A DNA stretch of 32,654 nucleotides, from positions 1-32,654 of the forward strand of contig NZ_JAUMXC010000022.1 in the NCBI RefSeq assembly GCF_030529325.1, read 5' to 3'. Shown piece after piece: positions 6,401-14,623 of the stretch. A model generated the notes under the pieces. It was not told the origin of the DNA, did not search any database, and was given only the letters and a program-made list of their open reading frames with translations. This DNA comes from Porphyromonas sp. Its GTDB lineage: Bacteria; Bacteroidota; Bacteroidia; Bacteroidales; Porphyromonadaceae. The translations under genes and the position numbers were made by a program. Each line of letters begins with the position of its first letter. The stretch's first letter is position 1.

Positions 6401-9079
6401 TTATTCCTTGATGCTTGAGATGATGTTGGAAACGCGGATACCGATGCCTATCGTGTAACCTTGGTTGATATGGACGATGCGCCCAAAGGTATCGCATATC
6501 GCAACGACAGGAAGAGATATATTCTCATCGATCTGACAGCCTGTTCGGAGCATATTGATGATATCCTGAGTATCTTCACCCCATGTCGCCTGTGGCAAGA
6601 GGGCCTGCATTGTTTCGGATGGCTTGGATCCCTTTCTCGTCAGTGCGATGAGAGGGATCTTGGGTGTTTCTCCGTTGAACAATACCTGCATATCTCTCAA
6701 CACATGGTCTGTGGGCTCATGATGTGCCTGTCCGACGATGAGAACAAAGTAACCTCTGCCTGTTGTGCTGAGGATGGTCTTTTCGTCACCGGCTTTGAGG
6801 TCGAAGTATTTCTTTTCGGGATCCATTCCACCGATGACACTGACCTGTGTCGTATCTCTATCAAAGACGAGAGGGGTGACTTCACCGCAGCGCACCTTGC
6901 TGATGTTGTACAACACAGCACCATCGGCAAGTCTCGTACCACTTGATATAAAGTTGTGAGCGTGTATCAGTTCCTCACCATTGAGGGTCTGATACAGAGC
7001 AGCATAGTCAAATCCATAAGTTCCCATTCGGCCTTGTTGATCGATGAATCCGATGGTGAAGTTGGTCTCATACTTGGGGTGTTTGAGATATCCGCTTTGT
7101 TCGTAACTCATATTGAGGATACAGTTAGCGGACATCGGTTTGTCGTTCTGACCTCCTTCCAAAAATGAGATGATGACCTTCTTACCCTTTTCATCCATGT
7201 ACACGGGTTTATTAGGAGCCGGGGCCCACATCGCAGGGATGCGTGCCGTGCGGAGGAGTCGGACGAGAAGCACCGTGAGCGTTGTGCGATCACCCATGCG
7301 AAGGCGCCATGCTGTCTCGGGGCTAAGAGGTTGGCGTATAGGATTGTACTGTTCATCCAGTCTGAACCTTTCTACTTGATTGACAATAGCCCGCACCTTA
7401 TCAGCACGAGACATGGAAGTCCAAGCCTCATCCCCTCCATTGCCGGAGATGATCTCTGACAAAGCATTTTTGAGAGGAGCAATGACCGGATACAAGGTTT
7501 CTCTCCACACACGCAAAGAGATAAGGTTGGGATCGCGGAGCTCGGTATCTGTATAAGTCTCGTTGATAGCTTCCCTAAGCACCGGAAGAGTGACATCGTG
7601 CAAGTCCTTGTCGCTGAGCGAACGAAGGAGGAAGAGCGCATGAAGCCTCTTTTCGGCAGGAGTTTCGGACAAGAATGTCCTGATCACCTCTTGGTTGCCT
7701 CGGCTCTCGATGTAGACCGTTCTCAAGAGATCCAATCCTTCTTTGGTCCTGATGTTCAGCGCCTTTGCAAGCTCATCGGCTTGAGCAAGAGAAGGGAAAG
7801 TGGACGTATAAGCATGACGGATGCTGTCATTGTGCCCCATCTGTATGTTGCAAGCATTGATAGCCAAGGAATCCGAGAAAGCTGTTGGCTTCTTTTCGGC
7901 AGGTGGGACGAGCTTGAAGTGCACACTCTCATCCCATTCGCTGTAAGGTTTGAGGACAATATCCTTGACTTCCTCGCCCTCTGTCACGGTATAGTGCAGT
8001 ATGCCCATGCGATCGGGAGAGTCGCCGGCGACGACAACGATGTCCCCGAGACCAAGTTCTGTCGAAGCCATACCATTGCTATCTGATGTACGGGTGACGA
8101 GGGGATAGAGTTCGGCATAATTATAGAGTCTGAATGTCACAGGTACACCCTCGACCGGAGTACCGTCAGCATCCACAACGCGCACTTTGGCATGCGCTGT
8201 CGGAACATAGTTGGAAGTGACATTGATCTCCGTATAAGTAGGATGCTCGCTGAGAGCCTCTTCGGCACCTTTGTACTTACCGAAAGCCTTTGTGTGTAAC
8301 AACATCGCTCTCAACACAGGGGCATCAAACCAAGCCATACCCAACTTCGGTGCAGGTTCGCAAGCACCGAGATAGTGCCACTTACCATCTACCCAAGCCT
8401 CTACCCAGGCATGATTGTCATCCGTATGAGCCCATCGAGGCGTATAGACCTGACGAGCGGGGATACCCATCGTACGCAAGATCGCCACGGTGAATGTACT
8501 CTCTTCGCCACAACGTCCGAGAGCATTGCGCATCGTTGCCAATGGCGAAGATGTACGCCCATCACTCGGAGCATAGGTGACGTGTCGGTGGCACCAGTGG
8601 TTGAGAGCAAGGACAGCCTCATACATATCCTTACCGGCAACGACCTCTTTGAGCTCATCATACAGGACTATGCGTGACTCATCGATAGCTTCGTTATTGG
8701 CACGCACCGGGAGTACAAAGTGTCGGAACAAAAGTGTAGGCACAGACTTTCCCCAAGGCATCTCTTCGCGAGCCTTGAGTGACTGCCTGACATTTTTCAG
8801 GTGAAAGTCTATACTGAAATCAAGGATATCCGGAGTCACCATGTAAGCATACAGGAACTCCATGGCATCCCTTTCCTCTTGTGAAACCTCCATGACCGAG
8901 AGAGCTTCAAGAGGGTTCGGTATACCCAGATCGGTAATTTTTTTCTCAAGATCCGCACGACTCTCCTTCATGATGTCTGCGGGGAATAATGCCTCCTCCT
9001 TTTCCGATTGCCGGCACGAAGTCATGAAAGACACGACCATCATCGCAAGGAGTGTAAGTAAAAGATGTCTGTGTTTCAT
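6401..9079 (-). CDS. Transglutaminase-like lipoprotein
   Basis: An 892-residue protein with a lipoprotein signal peptide (lipobox MTSC, Cys22), so it is probably anchored in a membrane facing the periplasm or surface. A transglutaminase-like core occupies about residues 140-245: Cys190 in GRCGEESTF and His223 in DDNHAWVEAW. Where the third member is expected (after W234) the sequence reads LGACEPAP, offering Glu241 and no Asp. A carboxypeptidase-regulatory-like stretch (AKVRVVDADGTPVEGVPVTFRL) follows at about 295-320, then a long C-terminal region of unknown fold. It could be a peptidase or amidase rather than a cross-linking enzyme. It starts 24 bases after the TTD14-like gene, so the two form a minus-strand operon. 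Confidence 0.85.
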   Translation of the reverse strand: MKHRHLLLTLLAMMVVSFMTSCRQSEKEEALFPADIMKESRADLEKKITDLGIPNPLEALSVMEVSQEERDAMEFLYAYMVTPDILDFSIDFHLKNVRQSLKAREEMPWGKSVPTLLFRHFVLPVRANNEAIDESRIVLYDELKEVVAGKDMYEAVLALNHWCHRHVTYAPSDGRTSSPLATMRNALGRCGEESTFTVAILRTMGIPARQVYTPRWAHTDDNHAWVEAWVDGKWHYLGACEPAPKLGMAWFDAPVLRAMLLHTKAFGKYKGAEEALSEHPTYTEINVTSNYVPTAHAKVRVVDADGTPVEGVPVTFRLYNYAELYPLVTRTSDSNGMASTELGLGDIVVVAGDSPDRMGILHYTVTEGEEVKDIVLKPYSEWDESVHFKLVPPAEKKPTAFSDSLAINACNIQMGHNDSIRHAYTSTFPSLAQADELAKALNIRTKEGLDLLRTVYIESRGNQEVIRTFLSETPAEKRLHALFLLRSLSDKDLHDVTLPVLREAINETYTDTELRDPNLISLRVWRETLYPVIAPLKNALSEIISGNGGDEAWTSMSRADKVRAIVNQVERFRLDEQYNPIRQPLSPETAWRLRMGDRTTLTVLLVRLLRTARIPAMWAPAPNKPVYMDEKGKKVIISFLEGGQNDKPMSANCILNMSYEQSGYLKHPKYETNFTIGFIDQQGRMGTYGFDYAALYQTLNGEELIHAHNFISSGTRLADGAVLYNISKVRCGEVTPLVFDRDTTQVSVIGGMDPEKKYFDLKAGDEKTILSTTGRGYFVLIVGQAHHEPTDHVLRDMQVLFNGETPKIPLIALTRKGSKPSETMQALLPQATWGEDTQDIINMLRTGCQIDENISLPVVAICDTFGRIVHINQGYTIGIGIRVSNIISSIKE

Positions 9080-9103
9080 AGTTTTAAATATTGTAGTGGT
9101 AAT

Positions 9104-10147
9104 TTAGAATACCTGGTTGATCACTTTCACGAAGTGAGGCAACTTGAGATCCCCCTCATCGTTCCCCATAAGGACATGCAGGGTATCATAGTCTCGAGTG
9201 GGAGAAACATATCTGTCGATGTTGAAAGACTGCTTGGACCAGATGAAGCTCCTGCGCTTCTTGTGCACAGGTTCTTGGGAAGTTGCCTGACGCAGGTAAG
9301 TGATGAAGTCATCGGGAGATATAAGACGCTCCACTTCGACAAGCCTGCCATCCACACTCTCGGAGAAGTAGGTGAGGAAGTAGACGTAGTTGCCCACAGT
9401 ACCGCGCTTGCGCACCTTCATACCTCCGGGGGCATCGGTATTGAGGGCATACTCGTAGATATCCGTCTCTGTACCATAAGGTATCTCGCCCTCCACGGTG
9501 ATGTGGTACTTGTGTCGAGAGACACCCACAGCCTGATCACCTACGATCGAAGCTATGGTAGACAGACACTGACCTATCTTGGCATCGAAGTCGGTATTGT
9601 TGTCCACGACACGGAGGTTTTGATGTCCCGTCCAAGCCGAGAGGATGCGGCTGTCGATCTCACGGGCCAGCTCGATGCCCTCATGACGAGCAGCATTGTT
9701 TTCGGTCGTGTAGAACTCCTCCGCCCCATTGGCAGCCGTCACCATGTGTATCACCGCATCATAACGAGCATCACGCAGAGCGACTTCCGACAGAGAAAGC
9801 TCATCGAGCATAGCCTGCCACATATTACGATCCATATACGCGGAGATATCCATCGTCCCTCTGTCGGCAATGATGATCACCGGCTTGTCCACCGATCGCG
9901 CCAACTCATAGAAAGTATTTTCCATCTGGATCTGAAACTTCAGGATGGACTTTTCTATGTTGTAGAAGTAAGTCTTGTCATCCGTAAGGAAGTTTGCCGA
10001 AGCATTCATGAAAAGCGTCGGGGTCTCCGGTAGCGTGTACACGAGAAAACCTCGATCCGTAAATCGTTCAATAATCTTAACAAGCACTGTGGTCTTGCCG
10101 GCACAAGGACCGCCGGTGAGACAGATGCGGTATATATTTTGGTTCAT
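9104..10147 (-). CDS. TTD14-like P-loop NTPase with CYTH-like C-terminus
   Basis: From the ATG at 10147 this is a 347-residue cytoplasmic protein. The N-terminal AAA_28-type domain has a Walker A motif, TGGPCAGKTT (residues 11-20), and an IIIADRGTMDISAYM segment that could hold the Walker B or thymidylate-kinase-like acidic residues. The C-terminal part (about 190-345: HKYHITVEGEI, MKVRKRGTVGNYVYFLTY, EVERLIS) resembles a CYTH or triphosphate-tunnel fold. This arrangement matches the TTD14 family, named for a fly phototransduction trafficking protein; the bacterial role is unknown. A longer frame opens at 10198, but the -7 promoter box (10201-10208) would put the transcript start there, so 10147 is preferred. 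The transglutaminase lipoprotein follows 24 bases downstream. Confidence 0.76.
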   Translation of the reverse strand: MNQNIYRICLTGGPCAGKTTVLVKIIERFTDRGFLVYTLPETPTLFMNASANFLTDDKTYFYNIEKSILKFQIQMENTFYELARSVDKPVIIIADRGTMDISAYMDRNMWQAMLDELSLSEVALRDARYDAVIHMVTAANGAEEFYTTENNAARHEGIELAREIDSRILSAWTGHQNLRVVDNNTDFDAKIGQCLSTIASIVGDQAVGVSRHKYHITVEGEIPYGTETDIYEYALNTDAPGGMKVRKRGTVGNYVYFLTYFSESVDGRLVEVERLISPDDFITYLRQATSQEPVHKKRRSFIWSKQSFNIDRYVSPTRDYDTLHVLMGNDEGDLKLPHFVKVINQVF

Positions 10148-10200
10148 GCAATAATTGAATAAACGAAACTGTTTAGGATCAGGAGATTGATAGGCCAAAA

Positions 10201-10208
10201 CAAAGATA
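10201..10208 (-). promoter_or_regulatory. -7 promoter box of the TTD14-like gene
   Basis: TATCTTTG on the minus strand fits TAnnTTTG. Transcription would begin around 10195, which supports translation from the ATG at 10147 rather than the in-frame ATG at 10198. No clear TTTG is found 19 bases upstream. Confidence 0.6.
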
Positions 10209-10311
10209 CAATATTATTCCGTACAGTGGCACTCCCCCACTGTCTCAGTCGTCTGTCTCAGTTTCGCAGGTCAGGAGGATTTAACAAACATTTCGAGGGG
10301 GATGAAGAAAG

Positions 10312-10394
10312 GATATACATCTGTCGAAATCAAGTTGTCTAACTTGACAGATTAAGTTGTCTAACTTGATGCATCAAGTTAGACAACCTTTTTT
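10312..10394 (+). repeat. Dispersed palindromic repeat, copy C
   Basis: The head GATATACATCTGTCGAAATC is followed by two successive AAGTTGTCTAACTTGA units. The second forms a perfect 32-base palindrome with arms 10356-10371 and 10372-10387 (GTTGTCTAACTTGATG and its complement). A T-tract (CTTTTTT) follows at once, so the folded RNA would look like an intrinsic terminator. It lies between the TTD14-like gene and the porin terminator. Confidence 0.9.
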
Positions 10395-10427
10395 GCCCCC
10401 GATTAAAAACCTGATAGGAAACAAAAT

Positions 10428-10458
10428 GTGCCACCATGAAAATGACTCATGGCGGCAC
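10428..10458 (-). terminator. Terminator of the porin-like gene
   Basis: Arms 10428-10439 and 10447-10458 (GTGCCACCATGA / TCATGGCGGCAC) pair over 12 bases; on the minus strand the single non-Watson-Crick pair is G-U. On that strand the sequence continues ATTTTGTTT. It lies 36 bases beyond the porin stop. Confidence 0.78.
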
Positions 10459-10493
10459 TGTATGTTTTGTATAAAGCTATGTTTTATCCTGCC

Positions 10494-11618
10494 TCAAAAT
10501 ACAGGCAACTGATAGATAAACCCGAGCGACAGGCGGTTTGTACTGTTGTCCAAACGGTAGTTGAAATCATGGATATAGGAGCGACCTATGTAAGTGAGGA
10601 AAAACCTGAAGTTTTCGACATATGGATAATACTCCACGCCGGCAAAGTATCCATAGGAATAACGCGTGGGATCAGGGTCGAACCATTTGTCTTGCCCCTT
10701 TGCGCCGATCTCGTACATCCCTTTGACAAATATATTCCACTTCGGATGCACTCGGCAACCTATCTTTGTGATGAGAGAGTAGTACTCCACATCCTCTTCC
10801 ACGGGGATGAGGGGTTTGGAGTTGAGTCCTTCTCTGGAGTAGAGAGCATCCAAGTATGCGGAGACAGGACCAAACCTGAACTCATTGCCCAAAGCGATGT
10901 AGTGCAAGGCATGATCTTTGGTCTGATTCATATATGAGTAAGACCACATCGTGTTCCAAAAAGAAGTGACACGCCCTGTCCAGTTGACCGTCCCCACAAG
11001 AGAGATCTTCTCGTCCCTCAGCGGAGTTTTGGTGATCCATGGATAAGTACTTTCGAGAGAGCCTGTACGAGCGTTCAGCAACTGAAACTGCAGTCTCTGC
11101 ATATCGGTGGGACGGAAGATGAGATTGACCCCGGTCATGAAGCCGGGGGTATACTCTATCATATCGGCAAACTCATAGACCACGATAGGGTTGAAGTCAA
11201 ACTCGACACCACCATAGGCAGCACACTGTTTACCCAAGAAGAGAGAAAACTTGTCGGACAGTTTGACGCCTATCCCCGCCACATCGATAGAGAGAGGGAG
11301 ATTGTCGTACGAATTGGAGGCATCATTAGAGGTATTGAGACGTTGCAAAAGACGGTAAGAAATCATGTCCGTGACCTGTCCTTTGGCCTCAAGTCGGAGC
11401 TGACGCCCGTTGAACTTAGCACCCTGAAAGTCGTCGTTGTCCCACATCATATCGGCAGCAAACTGGGTGTTGATGTAGAGATTGAACATATCCTGCTTCT
11501 GCTTGATGAGCCTCAGCTGCTCTGCCAGAGACATCTCACTCGTATAGTGCTCACGCTGAGCAAATGAGGTCCCAATAGGGAGGAAAACAGATAGGATGAT
11601 CAGAATTAGTCTTTTCAT
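10494..11618 (-). CDS. Porin-like outer membrane beta-barrel protein
   Basis: A 374-residue protein with a signal peptide (residues 1-20, ending GTSFAQ). A short helical, possibly coiled segment (EMSLAEQLRLIKQKQDMFNLY) precedes a long run of alternating polar and aromatic strands, ending in YQLPVF with a C-terminal phenylalanine, the usual signal for outer membrane barrel insertion. It resembles the phosphate-selective porin (Porin_O_P) group of Bacteroidota; the solute is unknown. The gene is divergent from the receptor operon at 11803, with both promoters in the 184-base gap, and it ends at its own terminator. Confidence 0.62.
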   Translation of the reverse strand: MKRLILIILSVFLPIGTSFAQREHYTSEMSLAEQLRLIKQKQDMFNLYINTQFAADMMWDNDDFQGAKFNGRQLRLEAKGQVTDMISYRLLQRLNTSNDASNSYDNLPLSIDVAGIGVKLSDKFSLFLGKQCAAYGGVEFDFNPIVVYEFADMIEYTPGFMTGVNLIFRPTDMQRLQFQLLNARTGSLESTYPWITKTPLRDEKISLVGTVNWTGRVTSFWNTMWSYSYMNQTKDHALHYIALGNEFRFGPVSAYLDALYSREGLNSKPLIPVEEDVEYYSLITKIGCRVHPKWNIFVKGMYEIGAKGQDKWFDPDPTRYSYGYFAGVEYYPYVENFRFFLTYIGRSYIHDFNYRLDNSTNRLSLGFIYQLPVF

Positions 11619-11655
11619 TGTCGTATCTTGTTATAGCAAAGTTTAAAATCTCCTG

Positions 11656-11663
11656 CAAAAGTA
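11656..11663 (-). promoter_or_regulatory. -7 promoter box of the porin-like gene
   Basis: TACTTTTG on the minus strand fits TAnnTTTG and lies 37 bases before the porin start. The expected TTTG upstream is not evident. Confidence 0.55.
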
Positions 11664-11741
11664 GCAAAAGGATGTGAATCCCATATCGGTAGTTCTTCAC
11701 AACAAGTCCCTAAAATGTCAACAAATTACTGTAAATAAGGG

Positions 11742-11773
11742 ATTGTCCCGGACGATGAATTGTACTAATTTTG
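11742..11773 (+). promoter_or_regulatory. Promoter of the TonB receptor / C25 operon
   Basis: ATTG at 11742-11745, 20 bases, then TAATTTTG at 11766-11773: a good match to the Bacteroidota -33/-7 consensus. The start of transcription would be near 11780, giving a leader of about 20-25 bases before the receptor ATG. Confidence 0.72.
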
Positions 11774-11802
11774 TAATGTAACAATATCAAATACTTAAAC
11801 AC

Positions 11803-14601
11803 ATGAAGTTTGGATTACGAAATCTGGTTGTCGTGGCGATCATAACACTGTTGGCCAACAACTTATCATACGCACAAAAACACCACATCTTGTCAGGGAC
11901 GGTGTACGAAGTCGTCAAAGGGAAACAAACCCCACTGCCGTATGCCCTCGTCTCTCTACCCGACTACAAAATGGGAGCCAATACGCTTATCGGTGGAAAA
12001 TACCTAATGAAAGGGATCCCCTCAGGGCGTACCCGGGTACAAGTGACATTTATAGGCAAACAACCGATAGATACGACCCTCGTCATAGACAAAGACAGGG
12101 TCATCGACTTTGTACTCAAGGAGGACAACTTCAGACTGAAAGAAGTCTCTGTCACCGCCAAAAAGAGTGATACACGACAAGCAACGGCAAGCAAGATATC
12201 TCGCAATGCCATCGAGCACTTACAGGCACTGAGCTTGAGAGATGTCCTCGCCCTCCTTCCGGGCGGGACAGTGAAAAACCCGACCCTCAGCAATGCTTCT
12301 CAGGTGAACATCCGTACCGCAACGGGGAGCTACATGAATGCTCTCGGGACAAGTATCATACAAGACGGAGCACCTCTCTCCAACAATGCCAACCTACAGT
12401 CGATGAACCCTGCGGTAGTGGGTTCGATAGCCCCACTTTCGGGAGGAGCTTCGCCCGGAGGCGGTATAGACACCCGTATGATCAGTATCGATGACGTGGA
12501 GTCGGTGGAAGTGGTCAGAGGTATACCTTCGGTGGAGTACGGAGATCTTACTTCGGGTGCTGTCGTCATACGCTCCAAGGCAGGGAGACAACCTATCAGC
12601 ATAAACGCCAAAGTCAATCCGAACGTCTATCAAGCGAGTGCCCACGGTGGCGTGAACCTTGGTGGACACTTGGGCGCAATAAGCGTGGGCGGAGATTACG
12701 CATTCAATGTCACAAATCCCATCCAGACCTACAACCACTATCAGAGAACAACAGGGAAAGTACTGTACTCAAACACCTTCTTTGATGATCGCCTTAGTTC
12801 AAATACTTCGATAAATCTCATCTACGGCAAAGACTCAAGAGACCTCAATCCCGATGATATTGCCTACAAGCGCAAGAGTAGCGGAAAACGTACAGGCGTC
12901 CGTCTCAATACCCACGGAGCGTGGAGATTCAACGAGGGGATACTCAAAAACATCAACTATGTCCTTTCATATGCGCAGACTCACAAAAGAAGCGAGCATG
13001 AAGAGATGTATCACTCGGCCAATGCCCCCTACTCTGCGACTTTGGTTGACGGCAGTGTGCTCTCCAACATCGCGGGCGAACACCTATTCGATGCTGAGGG
13101 TAAAGAGATCACCCAAATCCCTTCGAGCGAGACCAATCCTCGTGCCCACTATCTTCCCAGCAGTTATCTCGGGCGACAGACAATAGACGGACGGGAAATA
13201 AACATCTATGGAAAACTGTCTGCAGACTTCCATAAAAGATGGGGGGATGTCAACAACAGGATACTCGTCGGAGCGGACTTCCGCATAGATGGCAACAAGG
13301 GAAAAGGAAAGCAGTTTGATCAGGAGGCTGTGCCGTACCGCAACTTGTCGGCTCTCAATGCTACATTCAGACCTCGCAACTACAACGAGATACCATTTAT
13401 GAAGCAGTTCGGTCTCTATGCCGAAGAAAACTTCCACTGGCAGACGGGTAAGGGAGCGTTCAAGGCTCAAGCGGGTCTGCGTTATGACCACGCGGATATC
13501 GTCGGCGGAGTGTTGTCTCCTCGTATCAATGCGGAGTACAACTTCGGTAACGGATTGTCTATCCATGCAGGCTATGGAAATGCAGCCAAAATGCCGACAC
13601 TCTTTTACCTCTACCCCGAAAAGGCTTATTTTGAGTACATCAATCTCAACGAGCTTGCGGATACCAAAATATCCGAAGCGGACAGAAGATTCATCACGAC
13701 AACAAGGATATTCGACACTCAGAACAGAGACTTGAAAATCGCGGAAAATAAGAAGTATGAACTGGGAGTGGAATATACGCACAAGGCATTCTCCGCAAGT
13801 GCAACGCTTTTCCGTGAAGAGCTGAACAACGGTTATACGATGAATCAGACCTTGGACTCGTTTCACCCTGTGATGTTCAAGGAGTATAAAAGAAATGCCG
13901 AAGGGAAGCTCATATTGGCACAAGAAAATCCGGTATTGGCAAGCTACTACAAACCTTTCAACGGGGGTGAGGAGTTCTCGCAGGGCTTGGAGTACGAACT
14001 GAATGTCCATCGTATAGAAGCGATCCGTACGGCATTCACACTGACAGGCTCTTACATCCACACTGTGGACAACGGCAACATGTACTTTTTCTACGACAAC
14101 AGCGGTCCGAGCGCAAAAGATCGTACCCATGTGGGGGTATATGATCCTGATATGTCGGTGGGTCTGACAACTCTGCACAATACCGCACTCAGGATCACTC
14201 ACAACATCCCGGAGATAGGTCTTGTGATCACCCTTACTTCTGAAATAACATGGAAAGATGTGGATCGAAACATCATGGGTAATGACTCCATCCCCATAAT
14301 GTACATCTCCAAGGAGGATGGCAAAGTGAGGCCTTTTGAAGACAATATGAAGGAAGATCCCGAGTTCAAAAAACTCATCCGAAACGTCAACCCGACGGAC
14401 TATATCACAGAGAGCTACCCTCCGCTTGTAGGATTCAACCTCAACGTGACCAAGGAGATCAGCGACTTCATGCGGATATCCTTCTTTGCCAACAACGTGT
14501 TCCGCAGCTATCCTTTGGCGGAGTCCAAACGCTCGCCGGGGTTCAAGACAGTGAGGAACAACAACTTCTTCTTTGGCCTCGAGCTATCATTCAAACTCTA
14601 A
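11803..14601 (+). CDS. TonB-dependent outer membrane receptor
   Basis: A 932-residue receptor with a signal peptide (residues 1-24, ending LSYAQ). A carboxypeptidase-regulatory-like domain follows (about 27-115: LSGTVYEVVKGKQTPLPYAL, then FVLKEDNFRLKEVSVTAKK), then a plug domain (about 135-255, with GGASPGGGIDTRMISIDDVE and VEVVRGIPSVEYGDLTSGAV) and a 22-strand-type barrel ending LELSFKL. Such receptors import ligands across the outer membrane using TonB energy. No SusD partner is adjacent, so this is not an ordinary glycan (Sus) locus. It is the first gene of a four-gene operon; the DUF4876 gene begins 22 bases after its stop. The ligand is unknown; the protease at the end of the operon suggests a peptide- or protein-bound ligand. 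Confidence 0.93.
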   Translation: MKFGLRNLVVVAIITLLANNLSYAQKHHILSGTVYEVVKGKQTPLPYALVSLPDYKMGANTLIGGKYLMKGIPSGRTRVQVTFIGKQPIDTTLVIDKDRVIDFVLKEDNFRLKEVSVTAKKSDTRQATASKISRNAIEHLQALSLRDVLALLPGGTVKNPTLSNASQVNIRTATGSYMNALGTSIIQDGAPLSNNANLQSMNPAVVGSIAPLSGGASPGGGIDTRMISIDDVESVEVVRGIPSVEYGDLTSGAVVIRSKAGRQPISINAKVNPNVYQASAHGGVNLGGHLGAISVGGDYAFNVTNPIQTYNHYQRTTGKVLYSNTFFDDRLSSNTSINLIYGKDSRDLNPDDIAYKRKSSGKRTGVRLNTHGAWRFNEGILKNINYVLSYAQTHKRSEHEEMYHSANAPYSATLVDGSVLSNIAGEHLFDAEGKEITQIPSSETNPRAHYLPSSYLGRQTIDGREINIYGKLSADFHKRWGDVNNRILVGADFRIDGNKGKGKQFDQEAVPYRNLSALNATFRPRNYNEIPFMKQFGLYAEENFHWQTGKGAFKAQAGLRYDHADIVGGVLSPRINAEYNFGNGLSIHAGYGNAAKMPTLFYLYPEKAYFEYINLNELADTKISEADRRFITTTRIFDTQNRDLKIAENKKYELGVEYTHKAFSASATLFREELNNGYTMNQTLDSFHPVMFKEYKRNAEGKLILAQENPVLASYYKPFNGGEEFSQGLEYELNVHRIEAIRTAFTLTGSYIHTVDNGNMYFFYDNSGPSAKDRTHVGVYDPDMSVGLTTLHNTALRITHNIPEIGLVITLTSEITWKDVDRNIMGNDSIPIMYISKEDGKVRPFEDNMKEDPEFKKLIRNVNPTDYITESYPPLVGFNLNVTKEISDFMRISFFANNVFRSYPLAESKRSPGFKTVRNNNFFFGLELSFKL

Positions 14602-14623
14602 CCGATAAACACCGAATTTTGCT

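Noticed and set aside
9065-10033. 322-codon open frame on the plus strand
   Set aside because: Antisense to the TTD14-like gene, which has a Walker A motif and an organised C-terminal domain.
10312-10394. Possible CRISPR array from repeated TCTAACTTGAT units
   Set aside because: The units are nested palindromes without regular spacers, and no cas genes are present; they belong to the dispersed repeat family.
13084-14202. 372-codon open frame on the minus strand
   Set aside because: Antisense to the TonB-dependent receptor, which has clear domains and a promoter; the antisense product looks like no known protein.
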